A DNA stretch of 64,000 nt, from the NCBI RefSeq assembly GCF_000143415.4, contig NW_003314278.1, positions 326,371 through 390,370 on the forward strand. The letters run 5' to 3'. Position numbers and translations under genes: made by a program. Origin of the DNA: Selaginella moellendorffii (taxonomy: Eukaryota; Streptophyta; Lycopodiopsida; Selaginellales; Selaginellaceae). Below the pieces are notes generated by a model, which saw only the letters and a list, made by a program, of their open reading frames with translations, did no database searches and was not told the origin of the DNA. Within the stretch, counting starts at the first letter, position 1. Every line of letters begins with the position of its first letter. This document shows positions 41,606 to 54,149 of the stretch, piece by piece.

Positions 41606-44602
41606 ATGGCGCTTACGCGAATGTTGCTTGTGTCTATGGCGTTGGCCGCGCTGCAAACACTGGGCGCCTCCCAGGGAGTGGTAAGCTTCGATTCTTCGCT
41701 GTGATGGTTTAGCTATGGAGTCTCTCTTCTCCCCACCGCAGCAATCCAGAAGTTTTTCTATAGAAAACGACGCGTTTTACAAGGATGGAGAGCCCTTCCG
41801 CATTCTGGGTGGTGAAATCCACTACTTCCGGATCGTTCCAGAGGTAAAGCTCTTCTCGGTCTCTTCGAATTCTTGTTTTTCCATCGAAGAAAAATGCTCT
41901 CGCAGTACTGGAAAGACCGGATCCAGCGAGCAAAAGCAATGGGTCTTAACACCATCCAGACTTACGTTCCTTGGAATGTTCACGAGCCATCGGAAGGCGA
42001 GTTCTTCTTTGGCGATCCGGTGAACCTCGAGGCCTTTCTAAAGCTCGCACAAGAGCTCGAAGTTTTGGTCATGCTTCGCATGGGACCATATGTTTGTGGA
42101 GGTTTGGCTTTTTTCCGCTTGGAGGTTTTCGAAGATTTTGCTTCCAGAATGGGACCTTGGAGGATTTCCTTCGTGGCTACTGTCCAAACAACCACAGCTA
42201 AAGCTCAGGACTTCCGATTCTTCGTACCTTAAGCTCGTAAGTTCTTCCCTCTTGCAATCTTCTACTGTTTTTTTCGAGTCTTCTATCTTAGATCCTCGAG
42301 TTACAGGTTGACCAATGGTGGAATGTTCTTCTTCCTAAACTCGTTCCATTTCTCTACTCTCGTGGTGGTCCAGTGATCATGCTACAGGTTTTTTCATGAC
42401 AACCTTTGCTCACTTTTGATTTTCTAAACTTCCTTGCTGTTCTTCTCGCAGGTTGAAAACGAGTATGGATCTTTCGGATCTGACAAGCAGTATCTCCACC
42501 ACCTTGTCAGCGAAGCTCGCGAATACTTGGGAAACGAAATAATCCTGTGGGTTCTTTTGATTCGAAGCTCTTCAACTAAGCAGCTTTTACTACTTGCAGA
42601 TACACGACTGATGGAGCTACAGAGGACGCTCTGCAACGGGGTACAATATCTAGAGACGATGTTTATGCTGGTGTGTATCTCTATCAAAATCTCGTGGTTT
42701 TGGATTACTGTTCCTTCGAATTTTCTACAGCTGTGGATTTTCCCACCGGCTGGGATCCTGTAGCAGCATTTGCACTACAAAAGAACTACAACTCCCCTGG
42801 AAAGTCTCCTGCATTGTCAACGTAAGTTCCAATTTTTTTTTTGGACGCTTCACTGAGAAATTTCTATGCAGTGAGTTTTACACGGGCTGGCTTACTCACT
42901 GGGGAGAAAATCTCGCAACAACAAGCCCGTATGTTGCAGCAGCAGAGCTGGACAAGCTTTTGAGTGCTAATGGTTCTGTCGTGCTTTATGTGAGTGTTTT
43001 TTCATTCTAGCTTACGTTCTTGGCATTGAAACTCTTTGTTTAGATGGCTCACGGAGGCTCCAACTTTGGATTTTTCAGCGGTGCAAATACTGGGGGGAAA
43101 GAAACCATCTATCAGCCGGATATCACGTCCTATGATTATGTGAGCTGCCCGCTCTTTCTAAACCATGGTTTGAGAATTGTTTCCAGGAAACTCTAGGACG
43201 CCCCCATTGGGGAAGGTGGAGATCTTGGAGAAAAGTTTTGGAGTGAGTTTGAGCTCTTATTGTGTTTGTGCTGTTTCTTATATTCCTTGCAGGATTTCGT
43301 GAAGTGCTCTCGAGCTATGTCAACTTTCCACTTCCAGATCCGCCGCAACTTCCATCGAGACGAAACACTGGGACTGTCGTGCTGCAAAAGCTCGCAAATC
43401 TTTTCCAAGTCCTCCAGTCTCTCAGTCATGAATTCTATCTTCAACAAGCTCCGGTGACCATGGAGCTTCTCAACCAGGTAACTCGGGCTTGTTTCGTGCT
43501 GGACCAATATCTTTAAGTTTTTGTTTTTTCTAGAGTTTTGGATTCATCGTTTATAGATCCAGACTCCCGTCTCATGCAAAACCAGGATCCATCCTTGAAA
43601 TAAAGAAGGTAAGCTCCTGATTCGAGATTTAGAAGTATGGGTTCATCGATACCATGAACAGATTCATGATCGAGCTCAAGTTTACGTTGGAAAGAGCTCT
43701 CAAAGCCTGAGACTCGTAGGAACGCTGCAAAGATGGTCCAATTCCTCGCTACAACTTCCTGATGGATCATCGGCTGGAATGGAAATCTACATTTTGGTTA
43801 GAAATTTGTCCCCAGTGGAGTTACTTCTAAAACTTTCACGTCTTTGTAGGTGGAAAACATGGGACGTATCAACTATGGACCATTCATATTCGACCAAAAG
43901 GTCTGGTTTTTTCTTTTTCTTCGAGAAGTAAAGTTCACTCTTTTTTTCCTCGAGTGTTTAGGGGATTCTTTCTTCCGTTATCCTTGACAATGTTCCAATG
44001 CTTGGCTGGAGAGCTTACACTTTAAGCCTCGCAGATGTCGCTGAAAAGTTTCAAGCGATGCCAAATGACCTTGCTGGATTTCAACGACATGGAAGCATTC
44101 GCATTGAGTCAAGAGGTTTTAATCAACTTTGCCATACACTCAAAGTTTTTCTTTCTTTCTTTGGCAGCTCCACATTGTGATGGCCCTGCTTTCTATGCTG
44201 CCACGTTTGAGAGTGAAGCTCAAATGGACACTTTCATCTCTTTCAAAGGCTGGAGCAAAGGGGTGGCGTTCGTGAATGGTTTCAACCTTGGTCGATTTTG
44301 GCCGGTAAGGAACAAAGCTTCTAATTTCCTTCTCGATTTTATGCCTTCTTCTCGTCCATCACACACAACTTTATCTTTAAGGATGCTGGCCCGCAATGCA
44401 GCCTGTATGTTCCTGGACCACTGCTAAGGCAAGGAGAAAACCAGCTTGTAAGTCTCCTCGTTAAAACTTAGCAATTTCTCTTGACTTTTCTTCTCTTTTC
44501 TCTCTCGTAAAGTTGATTCTAGAGCTCGAAAACACTCTGCTCCACAACAAAACGCTCCAGTTTCTCGGGCAGCACGACTGGACTTGCGGCAAAAACTCGT
44601 AA
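41606..44602 (+). CDS. beta-galactosidase (GH35, BGAL17-like)
   Basis: Nineteen exons with all phases consistent, 650 residues: signal peptide, GH35 barrel and C-terminal beta domains. Exon starts are 41606, 41742, 41906, 42148, 42307, 42452, 42600, 42731, 42872, 43044, 43197, 43293, 43534, 43662, 43850, 43962, 44168, 44382 and 44513. The acid/base glutamate is in ENEYGSFG and the nucleophile in TEFYTGW. 'VPWNVHEP', '[14 protein letters not shown]' and 'HGGSNFGF' are typical. It resembles the animal-like BGAL17 branch and lacks the lectin tail. An in-frame ATG at 41582 could add 8 residues. It removes terminal galactose, probably in the wall or vacuole. Confidence 0.92.
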
Positions 44603-44964
44603 AAATCGAATTTGAAGCATAAGTTCATGCCTTTGTTTCTTCCAAAGCTCGAAACAATCAAGCAATCAAGCAAAAGTAATAACACCCTTGTGTTTAAGTC
44701 CTGTGATCGAGAAGTTTAAAGTCAAATTTCACGAGTATTTTTCTCCGGAATCGTTGTAGTCTTTGTTTGAAATTCATCGAAGTCGAGCGAGTCACGACTA
44801 CGCAATTCCTTTTTTCCACGCGGGTGGGGCTTGGATTAAGCGACCAAATGGGCCATCCACAGCCGTTGGATATCGGCATTGAAGTGCCGATAGACAATAA
44901 TAACGCTGTTCTTCCAAGGCACGACTTCACGGCGGTGCGAATGCGCCTCTCTAATGTAATAGCC
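44603..44964. other. intergenic, no gene seen
   Basis: Between the beta-galactosidase stop and glycosyltransferase B. An in-frame upstream ATG at 44941 could lengthen B by 8 residues. Otherwise I see only the 3' end of one gene and the promoter of the next. Confidence 0.5.
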
Positions 44965-46941
44965 ATGGATTTGTGGACGAGGAAGGGAATTCTCAACACT
45001 TTTGCGTCGATCACAGCGATCTCGCTCGTCCTCTTCTTCACGTTTCCTCGCGCGATGCTTACAACGGATTTTAAGTCCCGTAAGTTGTCTGCAAGGAAGA
45101 AATCGATTAGAATTCCTTCTCTGTTCTTCCAATTTTTTCAGTCTCTTCGACCACTGACCCGATCGTCCCGGCGAATTGCTCCAAGGAAACGCCCTCCAGA
45201 GATTTTGATCCCAGAGTGGAGCTCCTACTGAAGTACTGGCAGGAGCTCTATCTTGGAAATGGAACTTCTTCTTCTTCTTCTTCGATCAAAAGTGCCCCCC
45301 GAGCTCCACACCTCCAGAACTGCTCACAGCAAACTAGCGCTTGGGACACAGTCGATGCCAGTGGAAATCGACCCAATTGGATCTTTCCCACCGCGCGTGA
45401 AAGTCACAATCCAAGAGCTCCAAATGAAGACGTGGTCTTCCGAGGTGGTCCACAGCCTCCGTGGGTACGTGTATAGCATTTTCCAACGTAATCACAGGTT
45501 TCCCATGATCATAGTATAGATTGAAGGTGGCGATGATGATAATTTGCCCATGACAAGGCAAGCCCAAACGGATCTATGGCTGCATCAGCACCCCAAGGAC
45601 TGCACTGATAAGTCAACCAAGTTCTTGGTCAACGACTGGGTCAACTCGCCCAAGCTGGGGCTTGGAGGTCAAATGGTGGCGATGGCGGGTATCTTTGCCA
45701 TTGCCGTCAACGAGAAGCGGGTACTCGTCACCGACACCCTCAACCGAGCAGACCATGATGAATGCAAAGGTAGGTTGGCTAGCTGTTCAACCAAGGCGTT
45801 GACCATCTCTTTGTAGGGTCAGCGAGGGCTCACTGGTCGTGCTATTTTGTTTTGGAAACCTCCGAGGAGTGTAGGGCACAGGCCAAGAGACTTTTGTCTC
45901 AGAAAAAGGCATGGAAGCAAAAGGTGGTGACCAATGCCAACTCGTATCCCAAAGCCTACATGTGGTTTGGAAAGGTTCCAGAGTAAGAAGGCTTTGACCT
46001 TTGAGAAGGAGATAGTCAACGCGTTGGTCAATGCAGGAAGTGGGGAAGACCGTGGGAGACAATGCAACCTTTGGATGTGGTTGGCGGTGAGATTCTTGGG
46101 GGGCACAAGGCTACTGACCGGCAATGGTGGAGGGCACAAGTAAGGAAGCTTTGCTAATTTGTCATTTCTTATCTCTTTTCTGAAACAGGCATTGAGGTAT
46201 CTTATGAGAGCTCCAAGTGAGTACCTTTGCAAGCAGCTTAATCTTGCTAGACATCACAGATTTGGCAGGCAAGCAGCAGAATTAACTATTAAAACTCTCC
46301 CTACAAACTGGCCTGGCTCAGAGGTGAGAATTATATTTCCAACCTTTTTTGCAACAAATGTCATTTATTTGAAATGTAGCAGCAGCATCAGCAGGCAAGC
46401 CTTCGAGAGAAAATTTGGACAACTCCGAAGCCATGGCTACCAAGGCCAATGTTGAGTGTTCACGTTAGACAAGGGGATAAAGCTTCAGAGATGAAAATCT
46501 TTAGCTTTAAATCATACATGGAGCTGGCTCAAAAAATCCAAACTCAATTTCCTCAACTGCAAGAAATATGGCTTTCAACAGAAATGCAGGTAACTAAATT
46601 ATATTACACGCTTGACATCTCCAATTTTCATCTAAAAGAATTTTTGTTTGATCTTAAATAAGAATGTTATCGACGAGTCAAAAAACTACACGAACTGGAA
46701 GTTTCACTACACAGACATCCCAAGACAAAATGGAACTACAAGTATGGGGGCATATGAGAGAAGCTTGGGAGTGAAAGCGAGCAGCAACAATGCCTTCGTC
46801 AACTTTGTCATGGCTAGTGAGTGTGATTTTTTTGTGGGCGCTCTGGGCTCGACGTGGAGCTTCCTCATTGATGCAATGAGAGCTACTGGTGGTAAACTGC
46901 GAGCTGGATTCCTCAGCGTCAACAAGGATAGATACTGGTAA
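44965..46941 (+). CDS. FUT8-like (GT23-type) glycosyltransferase B
   Basis: Eight exons (44965-45079, 45142-45464, 45520-45769, 45817-45982, 46037-46139, 46189-46323, 46380-46589, 46663-46941) encode 526 residues. A type II anchor (TAISLVLFFTF) is followed by the same catalytic core as A: 'HQHPKDC', VHVRQGDK, 'DFFVGALGSTW'. Exon lengths 250, 166 and 103 are identical in A, B and C. It points the same way as C, and both lie downstream of the beta-galactosidase. Confidence 0.76.
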
Positions 46942-47490
46942 CCATATAACAACTTGATAAGTTTCTCATTGTTTTTTCAATTAATTTTTGCTAAATTAAT
47001 GTTTGATATTCACTAGTCACGGAGATTTCCTGAGAAAAAAGATATTTAAGTTCGAGGGACCCTCTTTGGGTTGGTTCTTTGATACGATATCTATAGTCCA
47101 TCAACTTTGTGCCAGTAGATAGCTGGACTTCCTTGACTCGTGAGACAAAAGCTTGACAGAATTACCCACAAAAATTCCAGATACCAGACCCCATTTTCCA
47201 AACAAAGACTAGAATTCAATCAATTTTACAAGGTAGATCAACGATTTTCTAACCATTAGGTGAAACATAGACGTATGAAGTTTCAATCCATATAAACAAT
47301 GACACTTCCTGAGACACTGAAAAGTTTTCGTTTCAGGTGAGTGTAGGAAAGAGGGTCCCTCGCGCACTAAAACGAAGGAACCTCTCTCGTACAAGTCCTG
47401 TTTGAATTATAGCCGTCGGATCACATGTATATGTTTGAGTCATGACCATCGGATATAATCCGTTTTGGAGTGTGGAGGGCTCGAGCGACA
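46942..47490. other. intergenic, no gene seen
   Basis: About 550 bp between two tandem glycosyltransferase genes. An imperfect inverted similarity is visible: 'cgagggaccctcttt' near 47053 and 'aaagagggtccctcg' near 47350 are reverse complements separated by about 290 bp, so the region could be a small inverted-repeat element. Confidence 0.5.
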
Positions 47491-49458
47491 ATGAGCATGA
47501 AATCTGGACCTGGAGTCAAGCAAGAGATCGATTTGTTAGAGGGGTTCTTTCGAAAATCTATGGTTCTTTTCCCGATTGTTGTTCTATTCCTCCTTTGGGC
47601 GACTCGTAAGTATAAATTGATTCAATGTCATGATGTGAATTGTGAATTGTGGTTCCATAGCTCCAACGAAATTTTTCCGGCTACCATTTCAGAGCAACGA
47701 TGTTGATTGTAGAGAATCTCATGTGGATGATTTGATGAAGCTATGGGAAGAATCATATAGCTTAAATGGAACTTCTCTGAGCACCAGCAAGAGTTTTCCA
47801 GTTGCTCCACACTTGGAAAATTGTCAACAGCAGGCACTGGAGTGGATGGAATTTGACAATCGCGATGCAAATGGAAGACCACCACTGTGGAGCAGGGAGG
47901 ATGAGGAATTGGAATTGGAGCTCATGATCAAGAACTCCACAAAGCATTCCATAAAAAATCTCTATCCACCATGGGTACGATCTAACTTTGGCTTGAATCT
48001 TTTTTTTATTCTGTTTTTTCTACTGTTCGAACAGATCAAAGGTGGCGACGAGGACAATCTGCCACTGACCCGAGCAGTCCAACGAGATTTGTGGCGCCAC
48101 CAGCATCCACAAAATTGTACTGATCCCAGCGTGAAGTTTCTGGTGACAAACTGGCTAAACAGCCGCGGACTGGGCCTTGGAGCCGAGCTTGTGGCAATGG
48201 CCGGGATCCTGGCCATTGCTTTGCGAGAAAAGAGGGTTCTCGTTCTAACAGACTTTGATCGAGCCAAGCACGAAGATTGCAAAGGTATGAGATGATCTTC
48301 TCGAAGATCTTCCCTTGTTTATTTCAATCGTATAGGAGCTTCGCATGGACGATGGTCGTGTTACTTTGTTCCCGAGACTTCGGAGGAATGCCGAGCTCGA
48401 GCGATGGAGCTCGAGGGCGATGTCAAGGCATGGAACCAAGGGACAATCGTTGGTCTTGACAATTTTTCTCGAACTTCGGTGTGGACGGGACCTGTTCCAG
48501 AGTGAGGATCATAGCTATTAATTGATCAAAGATATTGACTCTAATATTTTCACTACAATGCATTCCAGGTATTGGGGAAGACCATGGGAAACCATGCAAA
48601 CATTTGACGTGGTGGATGGGGAGCTTCTTACTACACACAAAGGCATGGACCGACAGTGGTGGAGAGCTCAGGTTATTTTATATAGTTTTCTCCAAATTAT
48701 TATTTTCTATAGATATTATTGTTTTTATTCTGTAGGCAGTGAGATATTTCATGAGATTTTCCAGTGAGTACACTTGTATCCTCCTCAATGGGGCCAGGCA
48801 TAAAGCATTTGGGAAAGAGGCTGCTCAAGCTGTCATTCAAAGCTCACAAAAGAACTGGCGAAAGGTAGAATCTTCAATCATTTTTGCAATGTTCCATCGA
48901 TTAAGATTTCTATCAGGTGATTAATCAGCGTGATGTTATGAAATTGTTGTGGGCAAAGCACAGGCCATGGGTACCAAGACCTCTCATAAGCCTTCACGTA
49001 AGACAAGGTGACAAAGCTGCGGAGATGAAAATCTTCGATCTAAAGTCGCATATGGCTCTGGCCGAGATTATCCGAGCAAGATTCCCCGATATCAAAGGCA
49101 TCTGGCTCTCCACAGAAATGCAAGTAAGGAGTCCCTCGAAATCCCTCATCGATTTAACTTGGTTTTCTCGTTCTAGAGTGTTGTGGACGAGGCAGTGTCA
49201 AACTTTACATACTGGAGCTTCTATTTCACAAAGGTGGCGAGGCAAAATGGAACAACACGCATGGGCGACTACGAGAGGAGCTTGGGGACGAGACTGAGCA
49301 GCAACAACGCGTTTGTCAATCTCTTGATGGCCGTGGACTGTGATCACTTTGTTGGAGGGCTGGGCTCGACTTGGAGCTTCTTGATCGATGGATTGAGGCT
49401 CACGGGTGGGAAGCTCAAGGTCGGCTTCTTCAGCGTCAACAAAGATAGATACTGGTAA
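47491..49458 (+). CDS. FUT8-like (GT23-type) glycosyltransferase C
   Basis: Eight exons (47491-47605, 47661-47974, 48035-48284, 48336-48501, 48569-48671, 48736-48864, 48917-49123, 49177-49458) encode 521 residues. Type II anchor (VLFPIVVLFLLW), stem, 'HQHPQNC', LHVRQGDK, 'CDHFVGGLGSTW'. The first exon is 115 bp, exactly as in B, and ends in the same phase. A recent tandem duplicate of B. Confidence 0.76.
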
Positions 49459-49824
49459 AAGCGTGATCGAATTCTCGAGCTTGTACAAACGATCGATAGT
49501 TGTATATAGATGGAAGAATCCTAAAGTTTGAAGCTATGGAAAAGTTTCTGGACGATCTCACAGCTCAGGCCAAGGAATCGCCCAGGCTTAAGTCTCGAGC
49601 AAGCTTCTCTTGCGAGCATCCTGAGCGATGGAAGCTCAAGAGCGATGGCTCTGGCAGCACGCTCTGCTGGACTCCATCAGTGACAGCTTTTCGCGCAGCG
49701 ACGATTCCCAGAGAGCAAAGGTTAAACCACAAAAATGAACTTTCAAGGTAGCTACTATTAACACAGGTGGATAAACCACTCGTGAAAATATCGAAGAACA
49801 GGACTTACTGTACAGTGGAGTTAC
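49459..49824 (+). other. intergenic with unexplained small open frame
   Basis: An open frame at about 49536-49751 (starting MEKFLDDLTAQAKESP) has good codon-like composition but no recognised domain and no clear splice partners. It may be part of a longer 3' leader or a remnant exon. No function proposed. Confidence 0.3.
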
Positions 49825-50342
49825 TCAAACATTGCTCTGCTTGTAGATGGATGTGTCGAGAATTTGCTTCCCGCACATAGCACACACTCCTGTCAATCCC
49901 AACGATATAAAGTTCTTAGAGGAATCACAAGAGGGAACGAAAGCACACAAAGTGAAAAAAGAAAGAGAAGGATACCTTTCTTGTAGGAACACGACTGGCA
50001 GTACTTTGCGTCCTGGTGGAGCTGCTGCTTGCAAATGACACATTTTGTTGTTCCATAGGGCGTCCATCTAGACAAAGTTTTAGAGAGCCAAGGAAGAAAA
50101 CGTAAGAGGTTGAATGAAAAGAGGAGAAATTTTGCAAGAAACCTGTGCTTCTTGGATAGCAGCTTGTTCTCATTGATCTTCTGGCCGCCGCTTTGGATTG
50201 TGTTGCTCGCGCCGTCCTTCCATTTGTCTGGAACCACGACCTTGCCCAATTTCTTGACGCCTATCCATCAAGATCCGAGAGCTCCATCTCAGCATTGGAA
50301 AGAATCGAGAGAGAAGGCTTACTTACACTTGTCGCACACCAT
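49825..50342 (-). CDS. CRIPT: CRIPT-like cysteine-rich protein
   Basis: Four exons (50342-50327, 50260-50143, 50067-49976, 49889-49825) encode 96 residues. Four CxxC zinc-binding pairs (VCDKC, CVIC, CQSC, CAMC) and the conserved 'VPDKWKDGA', 'KINENKLLSKK' and C-terminal 'DTSIYKQSNV' identify CRIPT, a conserved eukaryotic protein linked in recent work to the minor spliceosome. It diverges from the RRP6-like gene with 129 bp between starts. Confidence 0.94.
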
Positions 50343-50471
50343 CCTCGCTCGATCAAGCGCTCTCGATTTCGCCTCGCGCGATGGAAGAACAAAATTAGGG
50401 CTATACGAAAGCCCTAAAAGTATCAAATGGAAAATGTATTTTAGGGTTTCTACTTTTCTAGGGTTTTAGCG

Positions 50472-53400
50472 ATGGAGGAGGACGAGCTGCGGCGCCAAGC
50501 CCAGGCGATCGAGGCCTGCATTGCGCCGCTCCAGGTCGCGATCAAGGATGTGGAGCTCCTGTCGCGGAGGATTCCTGCGGCCGAGGATTTCCACTACTAC
50601 TCCAATTTCTCGAATTTCCGGGGGCCCGTGGCGAGCATGAATGCGCGCGCCCAGGCGCTGCTCTCCGAGGTCGGTACGTGCAAGCAGCTTAGATCCGAGG
50701 CATCGGCGTGGCCGGCGGATGTGGAGGAATCATACGACTGGCTTGTTGGTGTCCAAGACGATGTTCTGGAAGGCGTTGGATCGGCTCTGGATGAATTGGG
50801 CCTGGGAGCTGGGAAGAGACCGCCGGATTTTCTTCTCCGGAAGGGCAAGAAGAAGAACGCTCCTTTTGCGAGTGGCAATGCGAGCGAGAGTAAATCCCCC
50901 ACCACGTCGCAGAGAGCTGTGAAAGTGGCCTCTCAGAAGAAGGAGCGGCTTCCAGTTCCTTTCCATGTCAGGTCTCTTCCCCGGCCACAGGACAAGTTCG
51001 ACTACCCGGCTGATAACTCCAACTCGCCTTTCAAGCATCTGTCTAGAGAGGTGCTGCTGGGTCGGTCACAGGCTATGGCTATGGAGGAGACTGGAAGTGC
51101 CAAGCCTCAGTCAGTGCTCGAGCTTCATGCTAAGAGCTTGGGTTTGATGGAGACACCGGCAGTGCATCCTCTCAAGGTGAGATACATGGCTCTAATTCCA
51201 TTGTTTAAAGCCATTTGCGTGGTTTTGACTTACAACATGATTGACAGGATTTTGTTGCAGGAGGAGCTGACAAGTATGGAGTATTTGAAGGAGTTTCCTG
51301 CTGATGGACCTGATGAGCCTGTGAAACCAAAGTCTTTGAGTGAGACGCCATTGTTTATCGTGGAAAGCCTTCCGGCTTTAGAGACGATGGCTGCGAAGCT
51401 GCATGCGAGTTCCGAAATCGCGGTACCTTTCTTGTTTCTTTTGCTCATTCTTGTTAACTGGATACTCTTGTTCATCTAGGTGGACCTGGAAAACCATCAC
51501 TATCGGTCTTTTCAAGGCTTTGTATGCTTGATGCAAGTCTCTACGCGTTCCCAAGACTTTATTGTGGATACCTTGGTTCTCAGAAGCCATATTGGCCCAG
51601 TCTTGAGAAGTGTCTTCGCAAATCCTTCTATCCGAAAGGTATTTCTGTTTCATCTACTGTACAGAGATTTGAGCACTTCAGTGCAGGTCATACATGGATC
51701 AGACCGTGATATTCTGTGGCTTCAACGGGATTTTGGCATTTACGTGTGTAACTTGTTCGACACTGGTCAGGTCTGTTAGTATCTAATGTGCTTTGGCTTC
51801 CTTCTTATCGACTGATGTAGGCTGCGAGAGTGTTGCGGATGGAGAGATTCGGATTGGCTTTTTTACTGCAGACATTTTGTGGAGTTACTCCTGATAAGCG
51901 GTATTTAAATTTGTTTCTCTAAAGGATTTGGGGTTTATTATAACATGGTATCAGGTATCAGCTTGCCGATTGGAGACTTCGTCCACTCAGTGCTGAAATG
52001 TTAAAGTAAGCCTGTGTTTCCTTTTTCATTTCCAAGTAATTGTTCGTCTTGCTTTCTCAGGTATGCGAGAGAGGACACGCATTACTTGCTGTACGTTTAT
52101 GACAAGATGAAGGGGATGCTTCGAGACGCAGAAACTACTGAGGATCTTTATCTGGAGGTAGGAGCGTTGTTTTTGTTACTATTTTGGTATCATTATGGAT
52201 ATTATTTCAGGTCTGTCAACGGAGCCGCGACCTTTGCTTACAATTGTATGAGAAGGAACTCTTCACTGAAAGCTCGTTTTTGCATATTTATGGGTACGTA
52301 TTTGACAGCAATTGTTCATTTGAAATATTGGATTTCACTCTACAGGCTAGCTGAAAAGAACTTGACCCCCGAGAAACTTGCGATAGTTGCTGTAAGTCAT
52401 TTGGGTTATTAAATTAGTTGCAGCCTAACGTCTTTGAATTTTCAGGGATTGTACGCTTGGAGGGACAAACTTTGTCGAAGCGAAGACGAGAGCACTGGAT
52501 ACATTCTACCTAATAGTCTACTGTTCCGTCTTGGTATGCGCATCTTATTATTACAGGTCAGGTACTTGACATAGTGATGAATACAGCTGAGGATGCTCCT
52601 CAAGATGCGAAAAGGCTACAAGGAATTTTAAGGCGTGGGCACCCTGTTGCGGCCTTTCACTCGGCTGCTCTTCTAAAAGTGATTCGAGACGCGGCAAAGA
52701 CCGTTGTCACGCAGCAACCAGTACCAGTTCCAGAGCCATCCAAACCAGAAGAAGTTGAAGAAGGCGAAATCAACGATACAATGGTGCCAACCAGTCCGGC
52801 AGCCACCGAACATTTTGTCCAACAGCTTGACGTGGTGACCACTGTGAAGACGGTTCCATCGGTCCCGGAAGGCACTTCGCTTGCCGTGTTCGATGAACCA
52901 GGTTTCGAAACCGTTGAGGAAGCCTTGGAAACGTCCGCTGCGAAGCTACAGCAAGAGACTGTGCCTACGATGCAAGTCAAGAGGTCATCAGTCGCAGACG
53001 CACTCTTCCGGGCTTCCTCCGCACATCTCGATAGCGACGAAGACGACGATGAAGAGGCGATGGCAAAAGCTCTGGCCATACGGGCTTCACTCTCGTTCCA
53101 GAGCGTCAAGGCAGTCCCTATGGAGGAACAGCAGATTGTTCCCGACGGGAAGACTAGCTCAGTGGCGGAATTGGAGATCTGTTCTCCGGTGGTGGAAGTT
53201 ACTGTCCCGTTCTCCAATCTGGAAGAAGTAATATTGCTTGAAGATGGCGATAACGAAACCAAGGACACCACAGCGGTGGACCAAGCCAGGGGTGATCAAG
53301 GCGACGAAGATGGTACGCCTGCTACGAGAGATCCCGGAGCAAGCGAGCTACCTCTCTCGCTCAACGAACGTTACGGTGGTAGCGGCAAGCAGCAGCAGAA

Positions 53401-53635
53401 CAGGAAGAGAGAACGGATGAGAAAGGGCCGGAAGCGAGCAAACGATTCCGCGACCGGTGACGCTGGTGCCAAAGACGAGGCCGAGGTGACGCCGTTCAGC
53501 GTGAAGCGGGACAAGAGAGAGCCTCACTTCGATCCGGCCGTGAGTGCCGAACCAAAGCTAAACGGTGTCCTGCAAGGCGGGAAGAGGAGGACCGTGTTTC
53601 CAAAGTCTGGTAACAGGACTGCGATCTTCAAGTAA
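50472..53635 (+). CDS. RRP6-like exosome 3'-5' exoribonuclease
   Basis: Eleven exons (50472-51176, 51261-51422, 51480-51638, 51687-51770, 51821-51900, 51955-52005, 52061-52157, 52211-52293, 52346-52391, 52446-52533, 52587-53635) encode 867 residues: an N-terminal PMC2NT-type region, a DEDD-Y nuclease domain ([43 protein letters not shown]), an HRDC-like domain ('[15 protein letters not shown]'), and a long charged tail. It trims rRNA precursors and degrades nuclear RNA. The first intron (84 bp) has no in-frame stop. Confidence 0.93.
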
Positions 53636-54149
53636 ATTGAATATGTTATTTTTCTTGGAGAATCGATAAAAAGACATTCTAAAATCCAATATTACATGTT
53701 GTAAATCCTGTTGTGGCCACGCTTTCCATGGCAACTTTGCTACTGGGTGTATCAAGGCTATGGTGACGATCCTAACCGCTTGCTCCAGCCCGGCTCTCGT
53801 CCAAGTGGTCGGAGCATGGAGGAGGCGAAGGGCTTTGACGCCATGGATGAAGCTCTCCTGGACTTGGTGGAACATCGCGGCCTATGGAATTCAGCTCTAA
53901 CGACGCAACTGAGAGCTAGGTGACTTACGTTTCAAGTTGGTGAGCATCTGCTGGAAAGCCAGCGTCCAGTCTCACGTAACCCAAGTTGATCGTTGTACGG
54001 GAGATATTGCCCACGGTTCTTAACGGGTAGGGAGCTGTCTGGGGATCGATCAACATGAGCAACATGTATATATAAACTTTAAAAAAAGGTGGAAAAGACA
54101 AAGAGCCTTGGTATATCAGCAACTGAACCTTTAAATCTATCGATTATTA
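53636..54149. other. intergenic with possible PPR relic; second island edge
   Basis: 53700-53920 has coding-like composition. One frame reads 'MVTILTACSSPALVQ', reminiscent of a PPR motif, but frames are broken, so at best it is a relic. From about 54060 the base composition shifts to AT-rich, leading into lectin copy 2. Confidence 0.3.
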
